From assembly GCA_003132405.1 (NCBI GenBank), contig PKXQ01000081.1, positions 7,192 to 71,191 of the forward strand: a DNA stretch of 64,000 nt, given 5' to 3'. Below are positions 26,873-36,243 of this stretch, piece by piece. Made by a program: the position numbers and the translations under genes. The notes beneath the pieces were generated by a model, which saw only the letters and a list, made by a program, of their open reading frames with translations, ran no database searches and was not told the origin of the DNA. Numbering within the stretch: position 1 is the first letter of the stretch; the number at the start of each line of letters is the position of its first letter. Source of the stretch: Acidobacteriaceae bacterium (GTDB lineage Bacteria > Acidobacteriota > Terriglobia > Terriglobales > Acidobacteriaceae).

Positions 26873-28117
26873 CTAGACCTTGCTCCACAGCTCTTCCCGC
26901 GGGTCTTCAGGATTGAGCTTCGCCAACTCCCGCAGCAATTCCTTAGTCTTTTCGTCGCGTGGCATCGGCACCGTGATCTTCACCTCGACAATCTCATCCC
27001 CGCGCACGCCGTCCTTCGTAGCCGAAGGCACACCCTTCTCGCGCAGTCGCAGCTTCTGCCCTGACTGCGTTCCCGGAGGAATCTTCAACATGCTGCGGCC
27101 ATCGATCGTTGGCACTTCAATCTTCGATCCCAATGCCGCCTCGACCGCCGTAACCGGTACGACGATGTGAATATCGTCGCCCTCCCGCCGAAACAGCGGA
27201 TGCTCATCAATCCGAATAATTACGTAAAGATCGCCGCTCGGCCCACCGCGCAGCCCGGCGTTGCCCTTACCTGCAATCCGTATGCGCTGCCCATCGCGCG
27301 TTCCCGCTTTGATCCGAATCTCCAGCGGATCGGTCCGCTCGATCGTGCCTTCACCATGGCACACCGCACAAGTCGAAATATTTTTCCCCGTCCCATGGCA
27401 GCGCGGGCACGTGACATTAAATTTCATCCGCCCGCCCGTCTGCTCAATCGTTCCCTTGCCATGGCATTGCGGGCATTCTCCCGGCGCCTCGACATATCCA
27501 TTCCCATGGCAGTTCCCGCACACATCGCGGCGCGCGATATTCAGCTTCATCACGCCGCCGCGGATCGCCGTCCAGAACGGCACATTAACCTGATACTCGA
27601 GATCGCTGCCCGCCTCCGGCCCTACGTCCGCCGCACCGCCGCGCCCGCCACCCGTGAAAATGTTCGAGAAAATATCGCGAAAGCCGCCGCTCGATCCGCT
27701 CGACGTCTTCCGTCCCCCACCACGGGCCCCTTCAAACAAATCGGAAAAATCAAATCCGCCAAAATCAACATTGCTCGGCCCACCCGCGCGACCTCCCGAG
27801 AACCCTCCGCCAAAATCCGCCGGCCCCGCGCCAGGCTGTCCGCCGCCGCGCGCATAAGCCTCCGCCGTCGCAGGATCGATGTTGTCGGAATAAAACCCGA
27901 GCTGGTCGTAAATCTTCCGCTTCTTGGGATCGCTGAGAACGTCGTTAGCCTCGGAAAGAGTCTTGAATTTCTCCTCCGCCGATTTGTCCCCAGGATTGAC
28001 GTCCGGATGATACTTGCGGGCAAGCTTGCGAAACGCCTTGCGAATGTCGTCGGTAGAGGCCGACTTCTTTACCCCGAGAACGCCGTAATAATCTTTATCT
28101 TTAGTTTGAGTGGCCAT
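26873..28117 (-). CDS. dnaJ: Chaperone DnaJ
   Basis: Full-length type I J-protein of 414 residues, co-chaperone stimulating DnaK ATPase. The J domain has KYHPDVNPG (HPD). A long Gly/Phe-rich segment follows with [11 protein letters not shown] and GARGGGRK. The zinc region has four CxxCxGxG-type motifs ([32 protein letters not shown]), then the two beta-rich C-terminal domains. It is downstream of dnaK and a small gene on the same strand. grpE is not in the cluster. Confidence 0.95.
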   Translation of the reverse strand: MATQTKDKDYYGVLGVKKSASTDDIRKAFRKLARKYHPDVNPGDKSAEEKFKTLSEANDVLSDPKKRKIYDQLGFYSDNIDPATAEAYARGGGQPGAGPADFGGGFSGGRAGGPSNVDFGGFDFSDLFEGARGGGRKTSSGSSGGFRDIFSNIFTGGGRGGAADVGPEAGSDLEYQVNVPFWTAIRGGVMKLNIARRDVCGNCHGNGYVEAPGECPQCHGKGTIEQTGGRMKFNVTCPRCHGTGKNISTCAVCHGEGTIERTDPLEIRIKAGTRDGQRIRIAGKGNAGLRGGPSGDLYVIIRIDEHPLFRREGDDIHIVVPVTAVEAALGSKIEVPTIDGRSMLKIPPGTQSGQKLRLREKGVPSATKDGVRGDEIVEVKITVPMPRDEKTKELLRELAKLNPEDPREELWSKV

Positions 28118-28197
28118 CGTCTAGCTGTCAGCGTAATTTGAGCTTGTCTTTCTCCGCCATCCTACGCTCTGTCATTCTGAAAGAAATTTGTTTAGTT

Positions 28198-28261
28198 GTC
28201 ATCGTGAGCGTAGCACGGCCCTCGGCAAAGCCGAGGGCCGCTTGAAGTCGAAGCATCCCTA
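28198..28261. repeat. GTCATCxTGAGCG-type intergenic repeat with hairpin
   Basis: The unit begins GTCATCGTGAGCG and ends GTCGAAGCATCCCT. Its centre is an 11-bp perfect stem CGGCCCTCGGC/GCCGAGGGCCG with an AAA loop (28216-28240). The same border sequences surround a different hairpin at 56794-56850. Confidence 0.7.
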
Positions 28262-28270
28262 CTTCAGAAA

Positions 28271-28483
28271 TTAATTCACGACTTCCTTCGCCTGCTCGTC
28301 TACATCAACCGTGAACGCCTCAAACGGCGCCGCATCCATCGATACCGGAATCCGCTGCACTCCCGTAGCCGTTGGCGCGAAGCAATACCACCGCCCCTCT
28401 TCCGGGACGAAGTTTACAAAAAACATCTGTCCATTAACTTCGAATCTCAATTCACTACCCCCGTTCTCGCCCGTGATAATCAT
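28271..28483 (-). CDS. Small protein between dnaK and dnaJ
   Basis: About 70 residues, starting MIITGENGGSELRFEVNGQMFFVNF; mixed beta-strand pattern, acidic end VDVDEQAKEVV. The family is not recognised. The start at 28483 is preferred over an upstream in-frame codon at 28516, whose first residues look like translated spacer. It lies in the dnaK-dnaJ chaperone cluster on the same strand and is presumably co-transcribed, but nothing in its sequence shows a chaperone role. Confidence 0.6.
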   Translation of the reverse strand: MIITGENGGSELRFEVNGQMFFVNFVPEEGRWYCFAPTATGVQRIPVSMDAAPFEAFTVDVDEQAKEVVN

Positions 28484-28503
28484 TGCAACCCATGAAGCAA
28501 ATT

Positions 28504-28556
28504 GGGGGCGCAGCACGCGCCCCCAGAGCCAAAAGCCAATGGCTAAAAGCCAGCAG
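28504..28556. repeat. Hairpin and heptamer array after dnaK
   Basis: An 8-bp perfect stem GGGGGCGC/GCGCCCCC with a 5-base loop (28504-28524) is followed by heptamer units of consensus AAAGCCA (28525-28552, including one ATGGCTA) that stop two bases before the dnaK stop codon. No T run, so it is not a classical terminator; it may slow or process the dnaK message. Confidence 0.6.
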
Positions 28557-28558
28557 CG

Positions 28559-30496
28559 TTACTTCTTGTCCTCGACATCCACGTACTCAGCGTCAATCAC
28601 GCCTTCGTCCTTCTTCGCACCAGCGCCGTTACTACCAGAAGCCGCACCGGCTCCGTCAGTCGGCCCCGCTCCCGGTGCTGCACCCGGCGCCGCCTGCGTA
28701 GCCTTATACATCTGCTCTGCCAGCTTATGCGAAGCCGTCGTCAGCTTCTCGCGTGCCGAGTCCATCTGCGCCTTGTCGCCGCCTTCAATCGCCTTCTTGG
28801 CGTCCGCCAAAGCATTCTCCACATCACCGCGCTCCGAGCCCGAGATCTTATCGCCATGCTCCTTCAGCATCTTCTCGATGTTGTAGACCATCGTGTCGAG
28901 CTGATTCTTAGCCTCGATCTCTTCGCGCCGAGTCTTGTCCTCAGCCGAGTGAGCGTCCGCTTCCTTAGCCATCCGCTCCACCTCTTCCTTAGACAATCCC
29001 GAAGAAGAAGTGATTGTGATCTTCTGATCCTTGCCCGTGGCGTTGTCTTTCGCCGTCACGTTGAGGATGCCGTTAGCGTCAATATCAAACGTTACCTCGA
29101 TCTGCGGCACGCCTCGAGGAGCCGGTGGCAATCCCGTCAAATGGAATTTCCCCAGCGTCCGGTTCTGCGCCGCCAGAGGACGTTCGCCCTGTAGCACATG
29201 CACTTCAACCGAAGTCTGACTATCCGCCGCCGTAGAGAACGTCTCCGTCTTCTTCGTAGGAATCGTAGTGTTCCGAGGAATCATCGGAGTAGCCACGCCT
29301 CCCAGCGTCTCAATCGACAAAGTCAAAGGAGTCACGTCGAGCAGCAGCAGGTCTTTCACCTCGCCGCCCAGCACTCCGCCTTGAATCCCCGCGCCGATCG
29401 CGACGACTTCATCAGGATTGACGCCTTTGTGACCTTCCTTGCCGAACAGCTCTTTCACGATCGCCTGAATGCGAGGCATGCGAGTCTGTCCGCCGACCAG
29501 CACCACTTCGTTGATCTTCGAAGCATCGACGCCCGCATCTTTCAAGCATTGTTTCGACGGCCCAACCGAGCGCTGCAAAATATCCTCGACCATCGATTCG
29601 AGCTTCGCGCGCGTCAGCTTAATCACCAGGTGCTTCGGCCCCGAAGCATCCGCCGTAATAAACGGCAGATTGATCTCCGTCTCCATGGTCGTCGAAAGCT
29701 CAATCTTCGCCCGCTCCGCCGCATCGCGCAGACGCTGCAAAGCCATCTCGTTCCCCTTGCCGCGGAGATCCAGCCCTTCATTCTTCTTGAACTCGTCAAT
29801 CAGCCAATCCACCAGCCGCTGATCGATGTTGTCGCCGCCAAGGTGCGTGTCGCCATTCGTGGCCTTCACTTCAATGACGCCCTCGCCGACCTCGAGCACC
29901 GAAATATCAAACGTGCCGCCGCCAAAGTCATAAACGGCGATGGTCTCGTCCTTGCCCTTGTCGAGCCCATAAGCCAAAGCCGCCGCCGTGGGCTCATTGA
30001 TGATGCGCTTAACATCCAATCCGGCGATCTTTCCGGCATCCTTAGTCGCCTGCCGCTGTGCATCATTAAAGTAAGCCGGCACCGTGATCACCGCCTCGGT
30101 CACTTTCTCGCCGAGGTAGTCTTCCGCCGCCTTCTTCAGCTTCTGCAAAATCATCGCGGAGATCTCCGGCGGGGTGTATTTCTTCCCTTGCGCCAGAACC
30201 GCAACGTTGTCGCCATCGCGCTCAACCTTATATGGGACCATCTTCAGCTCTTCGCTAACCTCGTCATAGCGGCGTCCCATAAACCGCTTGATCGAGAAAA
30301 CCGTGTTCTCAGGATTGGTAATCGCCTGCCGCTTAGCCACCTGCCCCACCAACCGTTCGCCAGTCTTGGTGAATCCAACCACCGAAGGAGTGGTCCGCCC
30401 ACCCTCTTCATTAGGGATAACCTTAGGCTCTCCGCCCTCCATAACCGCCACGCAGGAGTTCGTAGTCCCCAAGTCAATTCCAATAATCTTTCCCAT
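28559..30496 (-). CDS. dnaK: Chaperone DnaK (Hsp70)
   Basis: Full-length Hsp70 of 645 residues. N-terminal [43 protein letters not shown] and [12 protein letters not shown] define the ATPase domain; the interdomain linker [17 protein letters not shown] and the substrate domain follow, and the acidic end [11 protein letters not shown] is the normal EEVD-like bacterial tail. It is the first gene of the chaperone operon. The antisense strand also has a long open frame, which I regard as a codon-usage artefact. Confidence 0.98.
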   Translation of the reverse strand: MGKIIGIDLGTTNSCVAVMEGGEPKVIPNEEGGRTTPSVVGFTKTGERLVGQVAKRQAITNPENTVFSIKRFMGRRYDEVSEELKMVPYKVERDGDNVAVLAQGKKYTPPEISAMILQKLKKAAEDYLGEKVTEAVITVPAYFNDAQRQATKDAGKIAGLDVKRIINEPTAAALAYGLDKGKDETIAVYDFGGGTFDISVLEVGEGVIEVKATNGDTHLGGDNIDQRLVDWLIDEFKKNEGLDLRGKGNEMALQRLRDAAERAKIELSTTMETEINLPFITADASGPKHLVIKLTRAKLESMVEDILQRSVGPSKQCLKDAGVDASKINEVVLVGGQTRMPRIQAIVKELFGKEGHKGVNPDEVVAIGAGIQGGVLGGEVKDLLLLDVTPLTLSIETLGGVATPMIPRNTTIPTKKTETFSTAADSQTSVEVHVLQGERPLAAQNRTLGKFHLTGLPPAPRGVPQIEVTFDIDANGILNVTAKDNATGKDQKITITSSSGLSKEEVERMAKEADAHSAEDKTRREEIEAKNQLDTMVYNIEKMLKEHGDKISGSERGDVENALADAKKAIEGGDKAQMDSAREKLTTASHKLAEQMYKATQAAPGAAPGAGPTDGAGAASGSNGAGAKKDEGVIDAEYVDVEDKK

Positions 30497-30560
30497 AGCA
30501 CATCCTCCGATACTAAATTAGTGCTTTATAATCAATGACATGATGATTACGCATCCGGCT

Positions 30561-30590
30561 ATGCTATAACCTGAGCGAATTACTGTCAAG
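30561..30590 (-). promoter_or_regulatory. dnaK promoter with HAIR-like HspR operator
   Basis: On the minus strand CTTGACA-N7-GCTCAGG (30570-30590) has the 7-7-7 layout of the HspR operator HAIR (CTTGAGT-N7-ACTCAAG), with 5 of 7 bases matching in each half. Its first half contains TTGACA as a -35 element, with TAGCAT at 17 bp as a weak -10. A repressor bound here would block the promoter. An HspR-like gene is at 22378-22776. Confidence 0.5.
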
Positions 30591-30654
30591 GTTTAGATGC
30601 TATTGGAATTGAAGAAGATGCGGTTGTTTCTGCGACTGTCGAGAGGGTTTTCCT

Positions 30655-31149
30655 CTAAATCGATCCGAGCACCTTGGCAGCGGCACGTCGGAGCTTGCTT
30701 CTGATTCCGTGCGCCGGAACGAAACCAACGCCGAGGTAGTCGGGATCGTGAATGATCTGCCATCGCGCTTCGAGCTTCACTTGGCTTTCCTCAAGTGCGC
30801 TCTCCATTCCCACCGCGCCGGCGATCACGAAGCGATCGACAGGTTTCAGATCCGGCCAGCTGACCAGCGTCCAGATGATGTCGTCGCCAACCTTTCCCGT
30901 TGATTCCGAAGTGTAGTATTTCCAATCGTTGACCGTCTGGGACGGCTTGGACACGAAGAGCCAACGCTGCGTCGTGAAAATCTTGTTGCACAATTTTGCG
31001 TAGCGTGACTTGCAAATTCGCGATCTCCATCCCTTCGCAAGCGCCAGTGCACCGACTGCCGTCAGAATTAGGAAAGCCGCAAGAATCACGCGAGGATGCG
31101 ACTTCAGCGCCGGAAACGCGTCCTGCAAGAGTTGGAGAAAATCCTTCAT
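30655..31149 (-). CDS. Membrane-anchored protein of unknown function
   Basis: About 164 residues with one N-terminal membrane helix (VILAAFLILTAVGALALAKG) and a soluble C-terminal domain. The start at 31149 (MKDFLQLLQD) overlaps the stop of the upstream gene as ATGA, which supports it over the longer frame. I recognise no family. Coupling suggests that it works with the preceding 101-residue protein. Confidence 0.65.
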   Translation of the reverse strand: MKDFLQLLQDAFPALKSHPRVILAAFLILTAVGALALAKGWRSRICKSRYAKLCNKIFTTQRWLFVSKPSQTVNDWKYYTSESTGKVGDDIIWTLVSWPDLKPVDRFVIAGAVGMESALEESQVKLEARWQIIHDPDYLGVGFVPAHGIRSKLRRAAAKVLGSI

Positions 31150-31451
31150 AGTCCTGCAGGCTTCTCCCGAACGTCGAACACCTCGATGTTCCACTTCTTC
31201 AGAATCGCGATCGCTTCATCCATGCTCACGGTCTGCGGCGTGAAGTAGATGACCGCACGCATCTGGCCTTCTGCGCTCACGTCCACATGGAGACGCTTTT
31301 CGTATTGATAGAAGCTCGGAATGTAGTGCGATCTCAGATCATCGAGCAGCCGCTCCCATTCGTCGTGGCTGAGATTGCTCGGCCCGTTGAACCGCAGCAC
31401 GATTCCCCTCTCATTGACGTGTGCACTCATCTTCCTGAAAATCGGAGTCAT
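31146..31451 (-). CDS. Small cytoplasmic protein, unknown, coupled to the next gene
   Basis: A 101-residue protein starting MTPIFRKMSAHVNERG. The start at 31451 is chosen for the GAGGAA ribosome site about 9 bases upstream. It has an alpha/beta pattern (IVLRFNGPSNLSHDEWERLLDDLR, then VHVDVSAEGQMRAVIYF) without known motifs. Its TGA overlaps the ATG of the membrane protein gene. Confidence 0.65.
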   Translation of the reverse strand: MTPIFRKMSAHVNERGIVLRFNGPSNLSHDEWERLLDDLRSHYIPSFYQYEKRLHVDVSAEGQMRAVIYFTPQTVSMDEAIAILKKWNIEVFDVREKPAGL

Positions 31452-31556
31452 TCGTGCCGTTCCTCTTTGCCCGACATTGTACAGATAAATTGGAGCCAAA
31501 TAAGAAAGCCACTCGATGTTCTGAGCGGCTTTTTGGTGGGTCGTTCAACCAAAGTG

Positions 31557-31790
31557 CTAGGTTGATCGTTTACCCGTTGAACTGAACGCCATCGTGCCTG
31601 ACGCGCTGTTGTTAACCATTGTGGCTAATACTGGTCTGGCCAGATTGACTTCGACATGGCTGTGCGCCTCACCTCCCGCGATGATCCCGAGTGCCAACAT
31701 CAGACAGACGGCGAACGCCGCGAGCCGCTGCTTAGTGCTCCGCAGCCAGATGTCCCAGTATGAATGAGTGCGTTTCGTGCTTGATTTCAT
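31557..31790 (-). CDS. Small single-helix membrane or exported protein
   Basis: A 77-residue protein with a basic N-terminus (MKSSTKRTHSYWDIWLRSTKQR) and one hydrophobic segment (LAAFAVCLMLALGIIAGG), then a short polar tail. The start at 31790 has a very good AAAGGAG ribosome site 10 bases upstream, so expression is likely even though no family is recognised. Confidence 0.6.
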   Translation of the reverse strand: MKSSTKRTHSYWDIWLRSTKQRLAAFAVCLMLALGIIAGGEAHSHVEVNLARPVLATMVNNSASGTMAFSSTGKRST

Positions 31791-32022
31791 AAAATAGTAA
31801 CTCCTTTCTAAGATGCTACCCCGGTCCACTGGCAGGGTCAATGGTCGGCTGGTTGGTCGGTTTTTACGTCTTGGGCGGGCGGGCGGCCCGGGCAAAGTAC
31901 ACCTGCTGAACCCACAAGGGTGCCCCGTCCAAGCTCTGCTCGGGCGGGCCCATTGGCCTTACTGACCCTGATTTGTACGTTGCGCCTTGCCCAAAGCAAT
32001 TCCTTTTCGGTACCCTAACCCA

Positions 32023-32247
32023 ATGGAAGTTCACTTCACGCCCGAGCAGCAAGCGCAGATTGCGCAGGTCGCCACGAAAGCCGGAACTGTCCCCGAACAG
32101 CTTGTGACCAATGTTGTTGTCCGCTATCTCGATGAAGAAGCGCGCTTCATGGCTGCGGTAGAAAAAGGATTGCAGGCCGCGGCGCGCGGTGAGTTTATCG
32201 AAGAAGAAGAAATGGACGCCCGCTTAGAAGCCATGTTCAAGTCCTGA
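32023..32247 (+). CDS. Orphan antitoxin-like small protein
   Basis: A 74-residue protein starting MEVHFTPEQQAQIAQVATKAG. The pattern of an N-terminal ribbon followed by helices (VPEQLVTNVVVRYLDEE) and an acidic tail (IEEEEMDARLEAMF) is that of ParD/CopG-like antitoxins. No toxin gene follows: the next 464 bases hold no plausible frame. Either the toxin has been lost or the protein works in trans. Confidence 0.6.
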   Translation: MEVHFTPEQQAQIAQVATKAGTVPEQLVTNVVVRYLDEEARFMAAVEKGLQAAARGEFIEEEEMDARLEAMFKS

Positions 32248-32711
32248 CAGCGTATCCGCCCGATGCGCCCCTAAATCAAAGTCCAACCACTTGACACCCT
32301 GCTCTATAATAGAAGTTAGCTACAGCCCAGTGAGGCCGCAGCCGTAATCGATTCTAAGCTATTTGAAATCTTTACTTTGCGCGAATCAGCAAGCGAGGCG
32401 CAGCAACGGATTCCGAGGCGAAGTCAAGGTCTCGACTAACTCCTTTTTTATCTATATTTTGCGATTTAGCCCTTTAGAGTCAAAGATTTAGAGCGAATTT
32501 TCCGCTAAACCGTTGATTCCAATCGGTCCAGAATTATTTTTTTTCGCACTCTCGCCCCGCCGCTCTCAGCCAAAGACAGCGCGCTGCACTTCTAAGTCTA
32601 TATTTTTGAATACTTTGCATATAAGTCTATATTCCTGAATACTTTAGCGAGAGCGATGCGCTAACATGATGATTCTAATATACCAAGGTAGGGGAGGGGG
32701 GTACTCTCCCA
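32248..32711. other. Gene-free AT-rich region with two repeat types
   Basis: About 460 bases without a gene. It contains copy B of the dispersed AT-rich repeat (32454-32544, see 5-92). It also holds a tandem pair of 24-bp units TAAGTCTATATTNNTGAATA.. (32593-32616 and 32622-32645, 22 of 24 identical, period 29). TATAAT occurs at 32305-32310. The base composition differs sharply from flanking genes. It may be the scar of a lost element or carry a small RNA, but nothing more can be shown. Confidence 0.5.
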
Positions 32712-33395
32712 CTAAGCCAACCGTGCCAGAATCTCAAGCGGCTCAACCCGATCGCTATAGTCCTCATTAACCGAAGCAAACAAGATCCTACCATCGCGAT
32801 CAATCACATAAGTCGCTGGAATAGGCAGTTCCCAGCTAGAGTCGCCATTGGCAAAAGGCAAGTTGACGAACGTCCGGCTATAGAGCGCCTGCTGCTCTTC
32901 AGGAACGCGATACACCAGCCCGAACTGCCGGGCCAGCCCATTGTGAGCATCTACCAGCAGCGAAAAAGCAAGCTTGTGCTGGTCATGCATAAAGAAGGCC
33001 TGCTTCCCGGTTTGCGGAGACACTGCAACCATCGCAGCCCCCGCGGCGGCAATCTCAGCCGCGACGGAAGACATCGCCTCCATTTGCAAAACACAAAAAG
33101 GGCACCAGCGCCCGCGAATGAAAGAGACGACAACGCGCCCCTTAGCCAAGAGATCGGCCGAAGAAACAAGCTTACCGTTGTGGTCCGGAATGTCAAAAGA
33201 AGGCGACACATCGCCGACCTTGAGCGCCCGAGATGCAAGTCCCTGAGCCTTCAAGTTAGCAATGGTGCGAGCATGTATGGCTTGAACGTCAGCCGGTACG
33301 TACTGAGCAATGGCATCTTTGCGCTCAGCAAAAATCTCGCGCAAAGGCCGAAGGTCACTCGACGGACCCGATTCCTGAAGAGATCGCCACTTCAT
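32712..33395 (-). CDS. Peroxiredoxin-like (AhpC/TSA) protein
   Basis: A 227-residue thioredoxin-fold protein. The redox motif is RGRWCPFC, with two Cys in a CxxC arrangement, preceded by a helical N-terminal region of about 70 residues. VGDVSPSFDIPDHNGKLV is the peroxiredoxin lead-in. It should reduce peroxides using thiols. The CxxC pattern is the AhpC/TSA or BCP-like subgroup seen beside longer N-terminal domains rather than the typical 2-Cys AhpC. It is isolated from ffh by inverted heptamer arrays. Confidence 0.8.
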   Translation of the reverse strand: MKWRSLQESGPSSDLRPLREIFAERKDAIAQYVPADVQAIHARTIANLKAQGLASRALKVGDVSPSFDIPDHNGKLVSSADLLAKGRVVVSFIRGRWCPFCVLQMEAMSSVAAEIAAAGAAMVAVSPQTGKQAFFMHDQHKLAFSLLVDAHNGLARQFGLVYRVPEEQQALYSRTFVNLPFANGDSSWELPIPATYVIDRDGRILFASVNEDYSDRVEPLEILARLA

Positions 33396-33400
33396 ATATC

Positions 33401-33480
33401 AGCAGTTAGCAATCAGCACTTAGCTAATACCGCGGGGTACGTTCGGCCTTGGCTAAGTGCTGAATGCTAAATGCTGAATG
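33401..33480. repeat. Inverted pair of heptamer arrays, ffh/peroxiredoxin gap
   Basis: Four units of type AGCANTT/AGCTAAT (33401-33428) face four of type GCTGAAT/GCTAAGT (33452-33479). The inner halves AGCACTTAGC and GCTAAGTGCT are perfect 10-bp complements around a 30-base spacer that includes CGCGGGGTACG. The pair fills almost the whole gap between the two minus-strand genes. Confidence 0.75.
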
Positions 33481-33485
33481 CTCCC

Positions 33486-34844
33486 TTACATCCCCGGAAA
33501 CTTCATCCCAGCCATCCGCCGCGCGAAACTGGGCTTCCCCATCTGCTTAAACATCTTCTTCATCTGGGCATACTGCCGCAGCAGATTATTAACTTCCTGC
33601 ACGCTCGTACCGGAGCCGCGAGCGATCCGCTTGCGCCGGCTGCCGTTGATGGCTTCGTGATGGTTCCGCTCGAATCCGGTCATCGAATTAATGATGGCCT
33701 CGACCCGGTTGATCTGCTTCTCGTCAACCTTATCGGCCGCCTTCTGCAAGCCGGAGAACGCACCGATGCTCGGCAACATTCCCACTAGACTCTGCAGCGA
33801 TCCCATCTTGCGAACCTGCCGCAACTGGTCGCGGAAGTCCTCCAGCGAAAAGCCATCGCCACTAAGAGCCTTGGTCGCAAGCTCTGTCGCCTTCTTCTTA
33901 TCGATCTGCGATTCCGCTCTCTCGATCAGCGAGAGAATGTCGCCCATTCCCAGGATGCGCGACACAATGCGATCAGGATGAAACGGCTCTAGCGCATCGT
34001 ACTTTTCACCAATGCCGATAAACTTGATCGGCTGCCCCGTGACCTGACGAATCGAAAGCGCCGCGCCGCCGCGAGCGTCACCGTCCATCTTGGTTAGCAC
34101 GACGCCGGTCAGCGTGAGCTTCTTATGAAATTCATCGGCCGACTTGACCGCGTCCTGCCCAGTCATCGAATCGGCAACAAATAAAATTTCCTGCGGATTG
34201 AGCAGCCGCTTCAGCGACTGCATCTCCTCCATAAGCTGGTCGTCGATGTGGAGACGCCCCGCCGTGTCGACGATCAGGACGTCGCATCCGGAGTTGATCG
34301 CCTCGCGCCGCGCTTCTTTAGCCAACCGCTCGACGGTAGCTGTATTCGCTTCGCCAACCTCGCCTTCATAAAGGTTAGCCTTGATCGCCGCCGCAACCAC
34401 TTTCAATTGCTCGCGAGCCGCAGGCCGGTAAACGTCGACCGAGACCAGCAGCGGACGGTGTCCGCCGTTCTTAAGCCAATTTGCAAGCTTGCCCGAAGTG
34501 GTAGTTTTGCCCGACCCTTGCAGACCGGCCATCAGCACAACCGTAGGAGGCTGCGAGGCGAACTTCAATTTAGCCGTATCTTTGCCAAGAGTTTCGACCA
34601 GCTCATCGCGGACGATCTTAATAACCTGCTCGCCCGGCGAAAGCGCAGTCAGAACCTCCTGCCCGACCGCCTTGGCCTGTATGCGGTCGATCAGCTCTTT
34701 GACAACTTTAAAGTTGACGTCGGCCTCAAGCAGCGCCAGACGAATCTGTTTCAACGCCTCATAAATATTCTCCTCGGTAAGCACCGCCTGTCCGCGAAGA
34801 GACTTAAAAGCGCGCTGAAGTTTTTCCTGAAGATTCTCAAACAT
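33486..34844 (-). CDS. ffh: Signal recognition particle protein Ffh
   Basis: Full-length SRP54 homologue of 452 residues: N domain (1-85), G domain with GLQGSGKTTTSGKLA (P-loop), DTAGRLHIDDQLM and TKMDGDARGG, and the Met-rich M domain that binds signal peptides and 4.5S RNA (GSGTSVQEVNNLLRQYAQMKKMFKQMG). It targets nascent membrane proteins to the translocase. It is a stand-alone essential gene. No 4.5S RNA gene was recognised here. Confidence 0.97.
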   Translation of the reverse strand: MFENLQEKLQRAFKSLRGQAVLTEENIYEALKQIRLALLEADVNFKVVKELIDRIQAKAVGQEVLTALSPGEQVIKIVRDELVETLGKDTAKLKFASQPPTVVLMAGLQGSGKTTTSGKLANWLKNGGHRPLLVSVDVYRPAAREQLKVVAAAIKANLYEGEVGEANTATVERLAKEARREAINSGCDVLIVDTAGRLHIDDQLMEEMQSLKRLLNPQEILFVADSMTGQDAVKSADEFHKKLTLTGVVLTKMDGDARGGAALSIRQVTGQPIKFIGIGEKYDALEPFHPDRIVSRILGMGDILSLIERAESQIDKKKATELATKALSGDGFSLEDFRDQLRQVRKMGSLQSLVGMLPSIGAFSGLQKAADKVDEKQINRVEAIINSMTGFERNHHEAINGSRRKRIARGSGTSVQEVNNLLRQYAQMKKMFKQMGKPSFARRMAGMKFPGM

Positions 34845-34910
34845 GTGTTCTTATCTTAGCAAGCCAGAACCAAAACTGATCTGCGGGCAGGTGTTCGCGG
34901 GCTTGCAACG

Positions 34911-35198
34911 TCACAATCGATCCTTCCAATATCCCGGTCTCCGCTGGTTGTGGGCGACGGCGACGATACTCACCACGGCAGGTTCGTCCAAATAAACGAT
35001 GGAAAATGGAAAGCGATACAGAATAAACCGCCGAGTTCCAAAAACATACTTTGGCCAGCGTTGCGGCCACTCGGCGATAGCTTCAAGTGCGTCATAGACA
35101 GCCGCCAGGAACCTGACGCTTGCTTCGGGATTGCGTTGCAGATACCAATCATCCGCAGCCTCTAGTTCGAGCCAAGCTTGCGGATCGAATTGGTACAA
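34911..35198 (-). CDS. ParE/RelE-family toxin
   Basis: A 95-residue ParE-like toxin: FDPQAWLELEAADDWY helix, AEWPQRWPKYVFGTRRFILYRFPFSIVYL beta core, and the C-terminal VAVAHNQRRPGYWKDRL signature. Members poison gyrase or the ribosome. One base separates it from the upstream antitoxin, so the pair is an operon. Confidence 0.9.
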   Translation of the reverse strand: MYQFDPQAWLELEAADDWYLQRNPEASVRFLAAVYDALEAIAEWPQRWPKYVFGTRRFILYRFPFSIVYLDEPAVVSIVAVAHNQRRPGYWKDRL

Positions 35199-35199
35199 T

Positions 35200-35466
35200 C
35201 TATTTCCCGGTATCCGCCAGACGGGCCGCCAGGCGGCGGCGCACCTCTTCGTACGGAATCATCTGGGTTTTCCCGGAGTCAATGTCGTCGATCCGACGCT
35301 TGATCTCCTCCGCCCAAGCTTGGTCTACACCTTCTTCGGGGGGTCCTTCATCCAACTCACCACCTAGGTTGGAGATTAGCGAGTTCGCCAATGCTTCCTG
35401 CTCCTCGACCGAGAGGGACAAGGCTTGTTCCAGCAGTTTGGAGACTTCCGGTGTCAGTGGTGCCAT
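35200..35466 (-). CDS. Antitoxin (addiction module component type)
   Basis: An 88-residue partner of the ParE-like toxin: helix-rich N-terminus (LLEQALSLSVEEQEALANSLI), a GPPEEGVDQAWAEEIKRR segment and a basic C-terminus, matching the putative addiction module component family usually found next to RelE/ParE toxins. It presumably represses the operon. Confidence 0.88.
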   Translation of the reverse strand: MAPLTPEVSKLLEQALSLSVEEQEALANSLISNLGGELDEGPPEEGVDQAWAEEIKRRIDDIDSGKTQMIPYEEVRRRLAARLADTGK

Positions 35467-35531
35467 GCTCTACCTCGTTTGTTTATTCTACCGCTCTACT
35501 TACCAACCAAGGGTGAGTTTAAATTCCCCCG

Positions 35532-36188
35532 TTACTCCACCTTAGGCCGCACCATCTCAAATCGCTCCTTCGTCCGCGTGTATTGCATGCCGCCCATGCG
35601 GCCGATCAGATCCAGCGAGTTCCGATCCAGCCAGCCTTCTTTCAAATGACGCTCATCGATGTGCACCGAGACAATTTCGCCAATCACCAGGCTGCCGCCC
35701 TCGGCCGCTGGATTGAAGTCAAGAATCTGATACAGCTTGCATTCAAAGCTCACAGGAGACTCCGCCACACGCTGCGGCCGCACGACATGAGACGACGCCG
35801 AAGCGATCTTCGCCAATTCAAATTCATCGATGCTCGCGTCATATTCGCCACTGGTTAGGTTCATCGCTTCGGCGAGTTCGTAGGTGACCACGTTGATCAC
35901 GAACTCTCTGGTTTCGCGAATATTTCGCAGCGTGTCTTTAACGTGCACTCCAGGATGCCCCTCATCCTCGTCCGCGGCTGTCTCTGATTTGTGGGGCGCT
36001 CGCATTCCCGGCGCAAATGCCAGCAGCGGAGGTTTGGCGCACACAGCATTGAAGAACGAAAAGGGTGCGAGGTTGTGTCGTCCGGAAATGCTGAGAGTCG
36101 ATACCCATGCGATCGGCCGCGGCGCCACCGCATTGATCAGAATGTTGTAAAACTCACGATGCGGAAGTTGCGAAGGAGTTACGTCCAT
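35532..36188 (-). CDS. Flavin reductase-like FMN-binding protein
   Basis: A 218-residue split-barrel flavoprotein: the N-terminal NAVAPRPIAWVSTLS, NLAPFSFFNAVCAKPPLLAF and TLRNIRETREFVINVV segments form the FMN and substrate site of the flavin-reductase family, as in FlaRed/HpaC-like proteins. The electron acceptor and partner are not obvious; no monooxygenase gene is adjacent. Confidence 0.85.
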   Translation of the reverse strand: MDVTPSQLPHREFYNILINAVAPRPIAWVSTLSISGRHNLAPFSFFNAVCAKPPLLAFAPGMRAPHKSETAADEDEGHPGVHVKDTLRNIRETREFVINVVTYELAEAMNLTSGEYDASIDEFELAKIASASSHVVRPQRVAESPVSFECKLYQILDFNPAAEGGSLVIGEIVSVHIDERHLKEGWLDRNSLDLIGRMGGMQYTRTKERFEMVRPKVE

Positions 36189-36243
36189 GCAGAAAAGTAT
36201 AGCTTCTGCGTTTTCTTTTTTCGCAGGTAGCGCTTTTTCTCTC

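Noticed and set aside
29198..30538. 446-codon open frame antisense to dnaK
   Set aside because: Arg/His/Leu-rich composition, no start context and exact opposition to a conserved gene; a GC-skew shadow.
32291..32310. TTGACA followed by TATAAT as a promoter
   Set aside because: Only 8 bases separate the two boxes, too short for sigma-70; no gene follows on that strand.
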